Assembly: GCA_900315705.1 (NCBI GenBank)
Contig: ONAB01000022.1
Span: 1-53,575, forward strand
DNA from: an uncultured Bacteroidales bacterium
GTDB taxonomy: Bacteria > Bacteroidota > Bacteroidia > Bacteroidales > WCHB1-69
Direction of reading: 5' to 3'
DNA: 53,575 nucleotides
The notes under the pieces were generated by a model. It saw nothing but the letters and a program-made list of their open reading frames with translations, was not told the origin of the DNA and ran no database searches. Position numbers and translations under genes: made by a program. Positions 8,863-17,348 of this stretch are shown here, piece by piece; position 1 is the first letter of the stretch, and each line of letters begins with the position of its first letter.

Positions 8863-9038
8863 AAAGATGACGATTTTGTTATTACTTATTCTATTTCCGA
8901 AGGATTATTAACTCCAGTGTACTACCATAATGGATTTTGATGGCAAAAAAACAAATTAATTTTCTTTCCATAAATATCATATCGTTGGTTTTGTTTATCA
9001 AAAATTCCGACAGTGGAATTGTTATCAGAAATAATCAG

Positions 9039-9046
9039 TATTTTTG
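9039..9046 (+). promoter_or_regulatory. -7 promoter element of the second AraC gene (TATTTTTG)
   Basis: TATTTTTG fits TAnnTTTG, with a TTG 17 bases upstream (9019-9021) as a possible -33 element. In-frame start codons before it (8937 onward) would lie outside the transcript. Confidence 0.55.
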
Positions 9047-9080
9047 CATCGTGAAAAAGATACCATCTGATATTCACCCG

Positions 9081-9902
9081 ATGAACCTTTATCCCCAGAA
9101 AATCAAGGAGGAAGGCATTGTGGTTTTCAATGATGTGAGGGGGTTGCCCTCCGGTGACGAGCCATTCGTCTCGCCAGACTATGTCATTTGTATCGGTCAC
9201 AAAGGGCGCATCAACCTCATGTACGACGACATCGCCGACTATTCGGAGCAGCGCACCGTCGGGGTTATCTTCCCCAATCACAGACTGTTGAAAGTGGACA
9301 AAACCGACGACTATCGTGCCACATTGATTGTGGTCAGGGCATCGCTTCTGAAAGACCCGATGCTACAAATCATCAACCAGCTTCGTTACCGCTACGAGCC
9401 GCATCCCAACGTGAAGCTCGACAGGCATGAATACAAGATGATTACGAGTGTGGTGGAGGGGATGTGTGAAATCACACGCCTCCAACTTCCCGACCATCGG
9501 ATGCTGATGACACGCCTGTTGGAATTTCTCCTGCGGCTGTTAAATCACTACCGCAAGAGCAAGTTGAACGAGACACACGCCGACAAGCGTGTCAGCGCCC
9601 GTTTCCTCGCCGAGCTCAAGCAGCATTTCCGAGAGCACCGCGACGCGGGCTTCTATGCCCAACAGGCCTGCTTGTCGGCCAAACATTTCAGCACTGTTAT
9701 CAAGGAGGAGACTGGCCACACCGCCGCCCACTGGATACACACCCAGGTGGTGGCCGAAGCCAAGATGCTCCTGCATATGCGTCGCGACCTCACCATACAG
9801 GCCATCGCCGATATGTTGGGCTTCGAGGAACAAGCTACTTTCAGCCGTTACTTCCGCCGCGAAACAGGGATGTCCCCCACCGAATTCCGCAACAGCGAGT
9901 AA
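9081..9902 (+). CDS. AraC-family transcriptional regulator
   Basis: This protein of about 273 residues ends in an AraC/XylS helix-turn-helix domain (YAQQACLSAKHFSTVIKEETG, then IADMLGFEEQATFSRYFRRE and GMSPTEFRNSE). The N-terminal part is a cupin-like sensor domain. The reading frame extends upstream to 8937, but a -7 element at 9039-9046 means those codons are not transcribed. I take ATG 9081; GTG 9051 would be a near-leaderless alternative. It is divergent from the large beta-helix protein gene, which it may control. Confidence 0.83.
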   Translation: MNLYPQKIKEEGIVVFNDVRGLPSGDEPFVSPDYVICIGHKGRINLMYDDIADYSEQRTVGVIFPNHRLLKVDKTDDYRATLIVVRASLLKDPMLQIINQLRYRYEPHPNVKLDRHEYKMITSVVEGMCEITRLQLPDHRMLMTRLLEFLLRLLNHYRKSKLNETHADKRVSARFLAELKQHFREHRDAGFYAQQACLSAKHFSTVIKEETGHTAAHWIHTQVVAEAKMLLHMRRDLTIQAIADMLGFEEQATFSRYFRRETGMSPTEFRNSE

Positions 9903-10029
9903 CTGTCATTATCGCAGTAATCCTTTAGCGATGGAAAACGACGTGACGGGGCGGCATCTGAGTGATTGTTGTTTACTGTTACCTCTTGTCTTGGGTTTTT
10001 GTATAGGTGATGCGTGTGTAGATAGTGAT

Positions 10030-10095
10030 CCTTCCTGAAACTTTTCCTAAACGCAAGCGGGGAGACGCCTTCGTTACGTTTGAAGAACTGCTGAA
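10030..10095 (-). pseudogene. Remnant of an AraC-family C-terminus
   Basis: On the minus strand one frame reads FFKRNEGVSPLAFRKSFRKD, the end of an AraC DNA-binding domain. It closely matches the remnant at 2416-2465 (RRDESVSPLVFRMSFQ). Neither has an upstream DNA-binding domain. As at 2416, it lies next to an intact AraC gene, here just past the 3' end of the plus-strand AraC gene. Confidence 0.5.
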
Positions 10096-10168
10096 CAATA
10101 TTCACGTCGAATTTTGATGTGAATATTGTATTTTTTTCATCATGTCGCATTGGATACCATAATTTTTG

Positions 10169-10176
10169 TATCTTTG
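10169..10176 (+). promoter_or_regulatory. -7 promoter element of the Fic gene (TATCTTTG)
   Basis: TATCTTTG lies 37 bases before ATG 10213 and excludes an upstream in-frame ATG at 10126. Confidence 0.55.
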
Positions 10177-10212
10177 CAGCGAAAAGAAAAACTATTTGTT
10201 TCAAACCCTGAT

Positions 10213-11319
10213 ATGAAAACCCCGTATTGGATATGGCAATATGACGAATGGCCCCGTTTCTGCTGGAACAATGACAGCATCATCGCTCCATTAGCGCAGG
10301 TTCGGGAAAAACAAGGACGGCTGTTGGGGCTGATGGATGGCTTGGGGTTTGACGTACAATGTGCCTCCTCACTCGAGGTGATGACGGAAGACGTGTTGCG
10401 TAGCAGTGAGATAGAAGGGTTGCTCCTCAATGCCGAGAATGTGCGTTCTTCGGTGGCGCGGCATCTCGGACTTGACATCGGCGGATTGTCCCATTCGGAC
10501 CACTATACCGAAGGCGTGGTGCAGGTGATGATGGATGCCGTACAACAAGCCGACACCCCGTTGACCGAAGAACGGCTGTTCAACTGGCACGCGGCATTGT
10601 TCCCCACCGGAAGAAGCGGCGCCACCCCCATCACCGTGGCGGCTTGGCGCACAGGCGAAGAACCGATGTTGGTGGTGAGCGGTGCCTTGGGAAAGGAGAA
10701 AATCCACTACGAAGCACCGCCGTCAGACGATGTGGCTCGTCAGATGCAACAGTTTATACAATGGTTTAACAGCGAACCCGCCACCGACCCTGTGTTGAAG
10801 GCCGCCATCTCGCACCTTTGGTTTGTCAACATTCACCCCTTTGACGACGGCAACGGCCGCCTGGCACGCACGCTTACCGATATGCTGTTGGCACGGGCCG
10901 ACAGATCCCCACATCGTTTCTACAGTATGTCGGCGGCCATCTTGCGTGACAGGAGCAACTACTATGATTTGCTGGAGTATATGGGCAAACACGGGTTGGA
11001 CATCACCCGATGGCTTATGTGGTTCCTGCAAACCATGGAAAACGCCATCGACACCGCGGTTGAGAGAACCCAGCGGGCGATACGGAAATCGCTGTTTTGG
11101 CAGAAGTACCGCACTATTGCGCTGAATGAACGACAAATCAAAGTCGTCAACCGGCTTTGGGATGGGTTTGAGGGCAAACTCAACACCAGCAAATGGGCGA
11201 AGATGACCAAGACTTCCGCAGCCACCGCCTTGCGCGACATTCAGGACCTTGTGGACAAAGGCATCCTTTGCCGCACTGAAGAAGGAGGCCGTAGTACCAA
11301 TTATAGATTGATTGAATAG
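10213..11319 (+). CDS. Fic family protein (DUF4172 type), class II with inhibitory helix
   Basis: This 368-residue protein begins with the DUF4172 pattern (WIWQYDEWPRFCWNNDSI) and carries the Fic core motif HPFDDGNGRLAR with its catalytic histidine at about residue 208. Fic enzymes usually transfer AMP from ATP to a hydroxyl side chain of a target protein. An N-terminal inhibitory motif [ST]xxxE[GN] is visible as SSEIEG at residues 64-69, so this is a class II, self-inhibited Fic. A C-terminal winged-helix-like segment (TSAATALRDIQDLVDKGIL) may bind DNA. The start is fixed by the -7 element at 10169. No separate antitoxin gene is adjacent, as expected for class II. Confidence 0.88.
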   Translation: MKTPYWIWQYDEWPRFCWNNDSIIAPLAQVREKQGRLLGLMDGLGFDVQCASSLEVMTEDVLRSSEIEGLLLNAENVRSSVARHLGLDIGGLSHSDHYTEGVVQVMMDAVQQADTPLTEERLFNWHAALFPTGRSGATPITVAAWRTGEEPMLVVSGALGKEKIHYEAPPSDDVARQMQQFIQWFNSEPATDPVLKAAISHLWFVNIHPFDDGNGRLARTLTDMLLARADRSPHRFYSMSAAILRDRSNYYDLLEYMGKHGLDITRWLMWFLQTMENAIDTAVERTQRAIRKSLFWQKYRTIALNERQIKVVNRLWDGFEGKLNTSKWAKMTKTSAATALRDIQDLVDKGILCRTEEGGRSTNYRLIE

Positions 11320-11351
11320 CCAAGTAATTACAAACTTAAACATAATCCCTT

Positions 11352-11915
11352 ATGAAACAACCGATTAAAACAACCGAAGCCATTTTCCCGATGCCCGTTC
11401 TGCTCGTCGCCACCTACAACGAGGACGGCACCGTTGACGTGATGAACGCCGCCTGGGGCACGATGCTCGACCGCGACCGCGTGGCCCTCAACCTCACCGA
11501 AACCCACAAAACGGTGGAGAACATCAAGCAACGCAAGGGCTTTGTGGTCCACATCGCCGACGCCGCCCACGTGGTGGAGGCCGACTATTTCGGTGTGGTG
11601 TCGGGCCACAAGGAGAAAGACAAGTTCGCCAAGAGCGGTCTCACCGCCACCAAATCCTCATTGGTGGATGCTCCCGTCATCAACGAGCTGCCCATCGCGA
11701 TGGAGTGCGAATTTATTGAATACCAAGGCGATGACACAGGATTGGGGGTCATCGGCAAGGTGCTGCAGACCTCCGTGGAGGCCGACAAGATGAAGGAGGG
11801 CAAAGTGGATATCGACGCCCTGAAGGCCATCGCCTTCGACCCTTACACGCACGGTTACTATCTTGTCGCCCAGCGCGTTGGCGAAGCCTTCAAGGATGGG
11901 ATGAAGATGAAATAA
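11352..11915 (+). CDS. Flavin reductase-like FMN-binding protein
   Basis: This 187-residue protein shows the flavin-reductase-like split-barrel pattern. It begins with PMPVLLVATYNEDGTVDVMNAAWGTM and then shows RVALNLTETHKTVENI, the FMN-binding region that follows the strand VxLxL. Such proteins use NAD(P)H to reduce FMN or serve as flavoproteins with their own substrates. No signal peptide is present. The gene lies between the Fic gene (32 bases upstream) and pepD (15 bases downstream), and is probably co-transcribed with pepD. Confidence 0.8.
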   Translation: MKQPIKTTEAIFPMPVLLVATYNEDGTVDVMNAAWGTMLDRDRVALNLTETHKTVENIKQRKGFVVHIADAAHVVEADYFGVVSGHKEKDKFAKSGLTATKSSLVDAPVINELPIAMECEFIEYQGDDTGLGVIGKVLQTSVEADKMKEGKVDIDALKAIAFDPYTHGYYLVAQRVGEAFKDGMKMK

Positions 11916-11930
11916 TTTACCCCCAAAAAT

Positions 11931-13370
11931 ATGACAACCAACAACATCAATACCGACCGTGTTTTCAGCATCTTCCGCGAGCTGAACCGGATTCCGCGCC
12001 CCTCGCACCACGAGGAGCGCATCGCCGACTACCTTTGCCAGTTCGCCGAGCGGCTGCATCTGGAGTACGAGCGCGACAAGGAGAACTGCGTGGTGATTCG
12101 CAAGCCCGCAAGCCCAGGACACGAGGCGGCCGAGCCCATCGTGCTGCTCAACCATATGGATATGGTCTGCGTGGGTATGAACAACCCGCTCAACGACCCC
12201 ATCGAGGCTTACGAGGAGAACGGCTGGATGAAGGCCCGCGGCACCTCGCTGGGCGCCGACAACGGCATCGGGCTGTCGATGGCCCTGGCCGTGCTCGAAG
12301 ACGACCGCATCGTACACCCCGCCCTGGAAGTCATCACCACGACCAACGAAGAGGACGGTATGTCGGGCGCCTCGCAGCTCAGCAAGGACTTCCTCAAAGG
12401 CCGCAAGGTCATCAACCTCGACTCGGAGGACTACGACACCATCACCACTGGGGCTGCCGGTGCCTGTCTGCAGTTCCACCGCATTCCCGTGAAACGGCTG
12501 CCGGCACCCAAAGACGGCCAATGGCACCGTATCCGCATCGCCGGCGGATTAGGCGGCCACTCCGGCGTCGATATCAACAAGGGACGATGCAGCGCGATGG
12601 AGCAGACTAAAATCATCCTGAAGGTAATCAACAAGGAAGAAGATATCGAAGTTGCTGACATCCAGATCGGTGAAGCCAACGCCTCGATTGCATCGTCGGG
12701 CGAGATGGTGATTTGGACCGAAAACAATGGGGCTTCCGAGTTCATGAAAGAGCTGTTGGACAACATCAACCAGACGTTCCAGAGACAATATGCCGGCACC
12801 GACCCGCGCATCACCTGCAGTATGGAGGCGTGCGAGAAGCGGGAGACGGTCATCCCCAAAGAGACTGTCGCGGCGTTGGTCCGCAGTTTGGAGAAGGTGC
12901 CGCAGGGCGTGGTGAAGATGAGTGAGGTGATGCCCGGCACGGTGGAAACCTCCAACAATGTGGGGCGCATCGTGGCGGAAGAAGACCATCTTTTCGTCTC
13001 TACCCATACCCGCAGCTTCGTTGACGACGACATGGCCACGTTGAGCAAGACGATTGCCGCGACCTTTGCCAATGCCGGCGCCGTTTCCGAGGTCGTGATG
13101 TCGGCCCCGGCGTGGCAGGAGGACCAGCAGTCGCCGTTCCTGCAGCGGGTCAGCGACACGTTCCAAGACGTGTTAGGCTGGCGTCCCCGTATGGTGGCGA
13201 TGCACTTCGTGCTGGAGGCGGGCTTCTTCGTGCAGCACTATCCCGGCATCCAGATCGCCAGCATCGGCCCGCGCATCGTGGAGCCGCACTCCACCAGCGA
13301 GCGCGTGGAGCTCTCAACCATCCACGACATCTGGCGGGTGCTGATCGAATTGCTGGAGCGGTTGGCGTAA
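11931..13370 (+). CDS. pepD: Aminoacyl-histidine dipeptidase (M20 family)
   Basis: This 479-residue protein has the length and motifs of PepD (peptidase D, carnosinase-type), a cytoplasmic zinc dipeptidase that cuts Xaa-His dipeptides. Metal-ligand and catalytic segments are visible: LLNHMDMVCVG, LGADNGIG and TTNEEDGMSGA, with the lid domain between. The C-terminal histidine region is VEPHSTSERVELS. It is followed 47 bases later by a symporter, and the two could serve peptide and amino acid use together. Confidence 0.92.
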   Translation: MTTNNINTDRVFSIFRELNRIPRPSHHEERIADYLCQFAERLHLEYERDKENCVVIRKPASPGHEAAEPIVLLNHMDMVCVGMNNPLNDPIEAYEENGWMKARGTSLGADNGIGLSMALAVLEDDRIVHPALEVITTTNEEDGMSGASQLSKDFLKGRKVINLDSEDYDTITTGAAGACLQFHRIPVKRLPAPKDGQWHRIRIAGGLGGHSGVDINKGRCSAMEQTKIILKVINKEEDIEVADIQIGEANASIASSGEMVIWTENNGASEFMKELLDNINQTFQRQYAGTDPRITCSMEACEKRETVIPKETVAALVRSLEKVPQGVVKMSEVMPGTVETSNNVGRIVAEEDHLFVSTHTRSFVDDDMATLSKTIAATFANAGAVSEVVMSAPAWQEDQQSPFLQRVSDTFQDVLGWRPRMVAMHFVLEAGFFVQHYPGIQIASIGPRIVEPHSTSERVELSTIHDIWRVLIELLERLA

Positions 13371-13417
13371 CAACCTGTCAATAAACCTTTTCAAAATCTT
13401 TCCAACGACTTCTTCTT

Positions 13418-14626
13418 ATGAAAAAGTTATCCCTTACCACCCAAATAGGCATTGCCCTGCTGCTGGCGGTGCTGGTTGGCGTGCTACTGCACAACCAGGC
13501 CGACTTCGTTAACACGTACATCAAGCCTATCGGCATCATCTTCCTGAACCTGCTGAAGTTCATCGTGGTGCCGTTGGTCCTCTTTTCGATTATGGCTGGC
13601 ATCTTGTCAATGAACGACATCTCCAAGGTGGGCAAGTTAGGATTGCGTGCGCTGCTCTATTTTATGACCACGACCATTTTCGCGGTGACGCTGGGATTGG
13701 TTGTTCCTAGTCTTCTCAGAGGCATCCTGCCGACCATACATATCAGCACAGAAGCAGTGACGGAGGTCGTCGAAACGCCTCGTCTGTCGATGATGGAACA
13801 GCTGGTGGAGATGTTTCCGAGCAACATCCTTGAGCCGGTAAGTTCGATGGCGATGATGCAGATTATCGTGATCGCCTTGTTTTTCGGCATCGCGATGGTG
13901 CACGTAGGCGAAAAGGGTGAGATGGCCCGCAAAGTGACGCTCAGTTTCAACGATGTGGTAGGCAAGATTTTGGAGTACATTATGGCATTGGCCCCTATCG
14001 GTGTGTTCTGTATGCTGACCCCCGTGGTGGTGGAAAACGGTCCGGCGGTACTCGGTTCCTACGCGGCGCTGTTGGCCTTGGCCTATTTCTGTTTCGCCGT
14101 ACACGCTGGTGTGGTATATTCTTCGGCGGTGGGGCTGCTGGGCGGTCTTTCGCCGTTGAAGTTCTTCAAGGGGATGCAGCCGGCTATGCTGTTCGCCTTC
14201 TCCAGCGACTCGTCGGTGGCCACCCTACCTTACACGATGCAGTGCACCGAGAAAATGGGGGTCAACAAAGACATCGGGCGGTTCGTACTTTCGTTGGGCG
14301 CGACCATCAATATGGATGGAGTGGCCATCTATTTGGGTGTGGCTGCTGTGTTTATGGCCAACTGCTGCGGCATTGATCTCACGATGAGCCAGTACCTGGC
14401 CATCGCGTTCGCCTCCACAGTGGCATCCATCGGCACGCCGGGCATTCCGGGAGGCAGCTTGGCCCTGATGGCGATGGTGTTCGCCTCGGCCGGCATCCCT
14501 GTCGAGTGCGTGGCCGTGGCCGCCGGCATCGACCGCATCATCGATATGGGTCGCACCGTGATGTCGGTCACTGGCGACGCCTCGTGCGCGGTGGTGATGC
14601 AGCGGATTTTGGGCAGAAAGATATAA
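13418..14626 (+). CDS. Dicarboxylate/amino acid:cation symporter (DAACS family)
   Basis: This 402-residue inner-membrane protein has about eight hydrophobic helices and the glutamate-transporter-homologue signature. Visible motifs are FSSDSSVATLPYT (the serine-rich hairpin), LGATINMDGVAIYLGVAAVF (NMDGT-like, with V in place of T) and IGTPGIPGGSLALMAMVF. Members carry glutamate, aspartate, serine or C4-dicarboxylates with sodium or protons. The substrate cannot be decided, and the NMDG-V variation makes assignment to GltP or SstT unsafe. Confidence 0.88.
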   Translation: MKKLSLTTQIGIALLLAVLVGVLLHNQADFVNTYIKPIGIIFLNLLKFIVVPLVLFSIMAGILSMNDISKVGKLGLRALLYFMTTTIFAVTLGLVVPSLLRGILPTIHISTEAVTEVVETPRLSMMEQLVEMFPSNILEPVSSMAMMQIIVIALFFGIAMVHVGEKGEMARKVTLSFNDVVGKILEYIMALAPIGVFCMLTPVVVENGPAVLGSYAALLALAYFCFAVHAGVVYSSAVGLLGGLSPLKFFKGMQPAMLFAFSSDSSVATLPYTMQCTEKMGVNKDIGRFVLSLGATINMDGVAIYLGVAAVFMANCCGIDLTMSQYLAIAFASTVASIGTPGIPGGSLALMAMVFASAGIPVECVAVAAGIDRIIDMGRTVMSVTGDASCAVVMQRILGRKI

Positions 14627-14646
14627 CAACTAACAAACAAGAATTT

Positions 14647-15147
14647 ATGAATAAGCACTTCAGCATCCGTCCGGCGAAGCCCGAAGAGGCGGGTCTCGTC
14701 TTAGAATTCATCAAGAAGTTGGCTGTCTATGAGAAATGCGCCGACGAGGTGGTGGCCGACGAGGCCACCGTCTATCACTCCCTGTTTGTGGAGCGTTCCG
14801 CCGAGGTGGTCTTCGCGGAGGAAGACGGCGCAGTGGTCGGCTTCGCCCTCTTCTTCCACAACTTCTCCACCTTCGTGGGACGCAAGGGACTCTATCTCGA
14901 AGACCTCTTCATCCTTCCCGAGAAGCGGGGCCGCGGCTACGGCAAATCCCTGCTGAAGCATCTGGCCAAGATCGCCGTGGAGCGTAATTGCGGCCGTATG
15001 GAGTGGATCTGCCTCGACTGGAACGAGCCCGCCCTGAAAGTCTATCGCAGCATCGGGGCCGTCCCGATGGACGAATGGACGGTGCAGCGGTTGGACGAGG
15101 GGGCGTTGAAGCGGTTCGCGGATACTTTCGACCAGCCAAAATTATAA
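14647..15147 (+). CDS. GNAT N-acetyltransferase, SSAT/thialysine type
   Basis: This 166-residue protein has the GNAT acetyl-CoA loop in LYLEDLFILPEKRGRGYGKSLLKHLAKIA. The closing segment RMEWICLDWNEPALKVYRSIGA and DEWTVQRLD are typical of the spermidine/thialysine acetyltransferase (SAT1/SAT2) branch. It would acetylate a small amine or a lysine-like substrate in the cytoplasm. The frame continues upstream into the symporter gene in a different frame, but ATG 14647 is the first start after the symporter stop at 14626. Confidence 0.82.
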   Translation: MNKHFSIRPAKPEEAGLVLEFIKKLAVYEKCADEVVADEATVYHSLFVERSAEVVFAEEDGAVVGFALFFHNFSTFVGRKGLYLEDLFILPEKRGRGYGKSLLKHLAKIAVERNCGRMEWICLDWNEPALKVYRSIGAVPMDEWTVQRLDEGALKRFADTFDQPKL

Positions 15148-15158
15148 CGAAAAAGATG

Positions 15159-15166
15159 TATCTTTG
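15159..15166 (+). promoter_or_regulatory. -7 promoter element of the flavodoxin gene (TATCTTTG)
   Basis: TATCTTTG lies 22 bases before ATG 15189 and separates this gene from the GNAT gene. Confidence 0.55.
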
Positions 15167-15188
15167 CGGCTCTAAAAAACTGAAAAAA

Positions 15189-15731
15189 ATGAAAAACATC
15201 ACCTTTATCGTCGCTGCGTGCTGCCTGATGATGGCCGCGTGCGCTCAGTCGCCCAAAAGCGCTGAAAACCCAAACAATTCACAAAACAATTCCAAAGAGA
15301 TGAAAAAGACATTGATCGTTTATTTCTCTGCCACTGGCACCACCAAGGCCGCCGCGCAGAAACTCGCCCAGGAGTTCAACGCCGACCTTTACGAAATCAC
15401 TCCGGAACAGCCTTACACCGCCGCCGACCTCGACTGGCGAGACAAGAAATCCCGCTCCACGCTGGAAATGCAGGACAAGAGTTCCCGTCCCGCCATCAAG
15501 GGCAAATGCGAGAATATCGCCGACTACGAGACCGTGTGGATCGGCTTCCCCGTGTGGTGGTACACCGCCCCCACCATCGTCAACACCTTCATCGAGGCCC
15601 ACGACCTGAGCGGCAAGGTGCTCAACGTGTTCGCCACCAGCGGCGGCAGCCCCGTGGAGCCGTGCGCCGCCGACCTCAAGAAGGCCTACCCGCAGTACAA
15701 CTGGGGCGAGAGCAGACTGATGAATCGCTAA
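15189..15731 (+). CDS. Flavodoxin-like lipoprotein
   Basis: This 180-residue protein begins with a lipoprotein signal (MKNITFIVAACCLMMAACAQ, lipid on the cysteine of MMAAC). It continues with a low-complexity Asn/Ser linker and a flavodoxin domain. The FMN phosphate loop is LIVYFSATGTTKAAAQ, and the ring-binding loops are GFPVWWYTAPTIVNTFIE and FATSGGSP. Flavodoxins of this Flavodoxin_4 type carry FMN and shuttle electrons or reduce quinones. The lipobox places this one outside the inner membrane, which is uncommon for a flavodoxin. Its start follows from the -7 element at 15159. Confidence 0.85.
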   Translation: MKNITFIVAACCLMMAACAQSPKSAENPNNSQNNSKEMKKTLIVYFSATGTTKAAAQKLAQEFNADLYEITPEQPYTAADLDWRDKKSRSTLEMQDKSSRPAIKGKCENIADYETVWIGFPVWWYTAPTIVNTFIEAHDLSGKVLNVFATSGGSPVEPCAADLKKAYPQYNWGESRLMNR

Positions 15732-15754
15732 CATTCCATCAATAAGAATTAATC

Positions 15755-15786
15755 ACGCAAGGGCTCTAGGGCTCTTGCGTTTTTTT
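15755..15786 (+). terminator. Intrinsic terminator after the flavodoxin gene
   Basis: A stem of ACGCAAGGGC against GCTCTTGCGT with a short loop is followed by seven T. The next gene has its own -7 element just beyond it. Confidence 0.82.
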
Positions 15787-15788
15787 AT

Positions 15789-15796
15789 TATTTTTG
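15789..15796 (+). promoter_or_regulatory. -7 promoter element of the preA-like gene (TATTTTTG)
   Basis: TATTTTTG overlaps the end of the terminator T tract and lies 22 bases before ATG 15818. Confidence 0.5.
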
Positions 15797-15817
15797 CAAT
15801 GTCAAAAAATAGTTAAT

Positions 15818-17290
15818 ATGAAGCGAATGAATATCTATGAAGAGGCCAACCGCTGCCTGCTGTGTCAAGATGCCCCTTGCACGAAAGCCTGCGAACACGG
15901 GGACCCGGCGAGAGCCATCCGTGCCATCCGTTTTGGCAATGAGGCGCTGGTTAACCGTTGGATTGCCGACTGCTCTGACGCCGACTTGGATGTAGCCCAG
16001 CAGGCTTGCATCCACTATGACGAACCTGTGCGCATTAAGGATTTGCTCCGCACTGTTCGCCCTGACGAGACGAGAGAAACCCTTCCCGACTTGAGCATCG
16101 ACTTTTGCGGACTGCATTGCGAGAATCCCTTTTTCCTGGCCTCCTCTTCCATTTGCACGAATTATGAGATGGTGGCGCGCGCTTTTGAGGCGGGATGGGC
16201 CGGCGTTTACTACAAAACCATCTGTTTGCAAGATATTCAGGAGGTGTCGCCACGCTTTGACGCAGTCCACAACAATGGCCAACACGGCGATTTTTATGGT
16301 TTTCGCAATATGGAGCAGCTGAGCGAGAATCCTGCGGAAGTGGATTTTGACATCCTGCATCGTCTGAAACAGGATTATCCCACGAAGATTGTCATCGCTT
16401 CCATTATGGGCCAAACGGAGGAGGAGTGGATTGAATTGGCGAAGAGGGCCGAGGCTGCCGGTGTGGATGCCGTGGAACTCAACTTCTCCTGTCCGCAGAT
16501 GCGGCTCGCGGGTATGGGCAGCGATGTGGGACAGAATCCGGAACTGGTTCTGTTTTACACTGCCTATGTGAAAAACAGTGTCCATATCCCCGTCATCCCG
16601 AAGATGACTCCCAACATCACGCATATCAACCAGCCGGCTTTGTCTGCCTTCCTTGCCAATGCCGATGCCATTTCGGCCATCAACACCATCAAGAGTGTGA
16701 CGATGTCGGACGAGGCTGCCGTTTCGGGCTTCAAGACGGTTTCCGGTCTTTCCGGCCGTGCCGTCAAACCCATTGCACTCCGATGTATTTTGAATATGGC
16801 TCAGAACTCCGCCATCCGGGGCGCCCACGGCAAATCAGTGGAATTGAGCGGCATAGGCGGCATCGAGACGTGGCGGGATGCGCTGGAGTTCATCCAGCTG
16901 GGCTGCAACAATGTGCAGGTATGCACGGCTGTGATGCAGTATGGATATCGCATCATTGACGACCTCGTGCTGGGCTTGCAACACTATATGGCCCAACGGG
17001 GAGTGTCGCGCGTGTCCGACCTGGTGGGCGAACAGTTGCCAGCGTTTGTGCAGCCGTCCGACCTGGACCGCCAGACCCTTGTCTATCCGAAAATAGATCA
17101 TAACTTGTGTGTTGGTTGCGGGCGTTGCGAGATATCGTGCAGCGACGGCGGCCATCAGGCCATCCTTTTCGATCACGCCACGCGTCGGCCCCGCATTGTG
17201 GGCGCGAAGTGTGTCGGCTGCCATCTCTGTCGGTTGGTCTGTCCCGCCGGCGCCATCGGCCTCGCCAACCGAATTCCGAAGAAACAATAG
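15818..17290 (+). CDS. PreA-like dihydropyrimidine dehydrogenase with extra N-terminal Fe-S module
   Basis: This 490-residue protein has a central dihydroorotate/dihydropyrimidine dehydrogenase barrel. FMN and substrate regions include ASSSICTNYEMV, VELNFSCPQM, IPKMTPNIT and LSGIGGIETWRDALEFI. Two C-terminal 4Fe-4S motifs follow (CVGCGRCEISC and CVGCHLCRLVCP). This is the layout of PreA, which reduces uracil and thymine with electrons from NADH. Unlike the E. coli subunit, it also has an N-terminal cysteine module (CLLCQDAPCTKACEHGDPAR) of the sort found on the PreT/GltD partner. No PreT gene is adjacent, so the electron donor is unclear. The start is set by the -7 element at 15789. Confidence 0.83.
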   Translation: MKRMNIYEEANRCLLCQDAPCTKACEHGDPARAIRAIRFGNEALVNRWIADCSDADLDVAQQACIHYDEPVRIKDLLRTVRPDETRETLPDLSIDFCGLHCENPFFLASSSICTNYEMVARAFEAGWAGVYYKTICLQDIQEVSPRFDAVHNNGQHGDFYGFRNMEQLSENPAEVDFDILHRLKQDYPTKIVIASIMGQTEEEWIELAKRAEAAGVDAVELNFSCPQMRLAGMGSDVGQNPELVLFYTAYVKNSVHIPVIPKMTPNITHINQPALSAFLANADAISAINTIKSVTMSDEAAVSGFKTVSGLSGRAVKPIALRCILNMAQNSAIRGAHGKSVELSGIGGIETWRDALEFIQLGCNNVQVCTAVMQYGYRIIDDLVLGLQHYMAQRGVSRVSDLVGEQLPAFVQPSDLDRQTLVYPKIDHNLCVGCGRCEISCSDGGHQAILFDHATRRPRIVGAKCVGCHLCRLVCPAGAIGLANRIPKKQ

Positions 17291-17348
17291 TGGAGTATGA
17301 CACTTTTCCAAGACCATATAAATGATTAACAATAAAATACAGAATACT

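Larger units (their letters stand above)
9903..10212. other. Intergenic region: AraC remnant plus Fic promoter
   Basis: No intact gene is seen here. The minus strand carries a decayed AraC C-terminus around 10030-10095, and the plus strand carries the Fic promoter at 10169-10176. The remainder (9903-10030) shows no recognisable feature. Confidence 0.5.

Noticed and set aside
8937-9080. Upstream extension of the second AraC protein
   Set aside because: It precedes or spans the -7 element at 9039-9046, so it cannot be in the transcript from that promoter.
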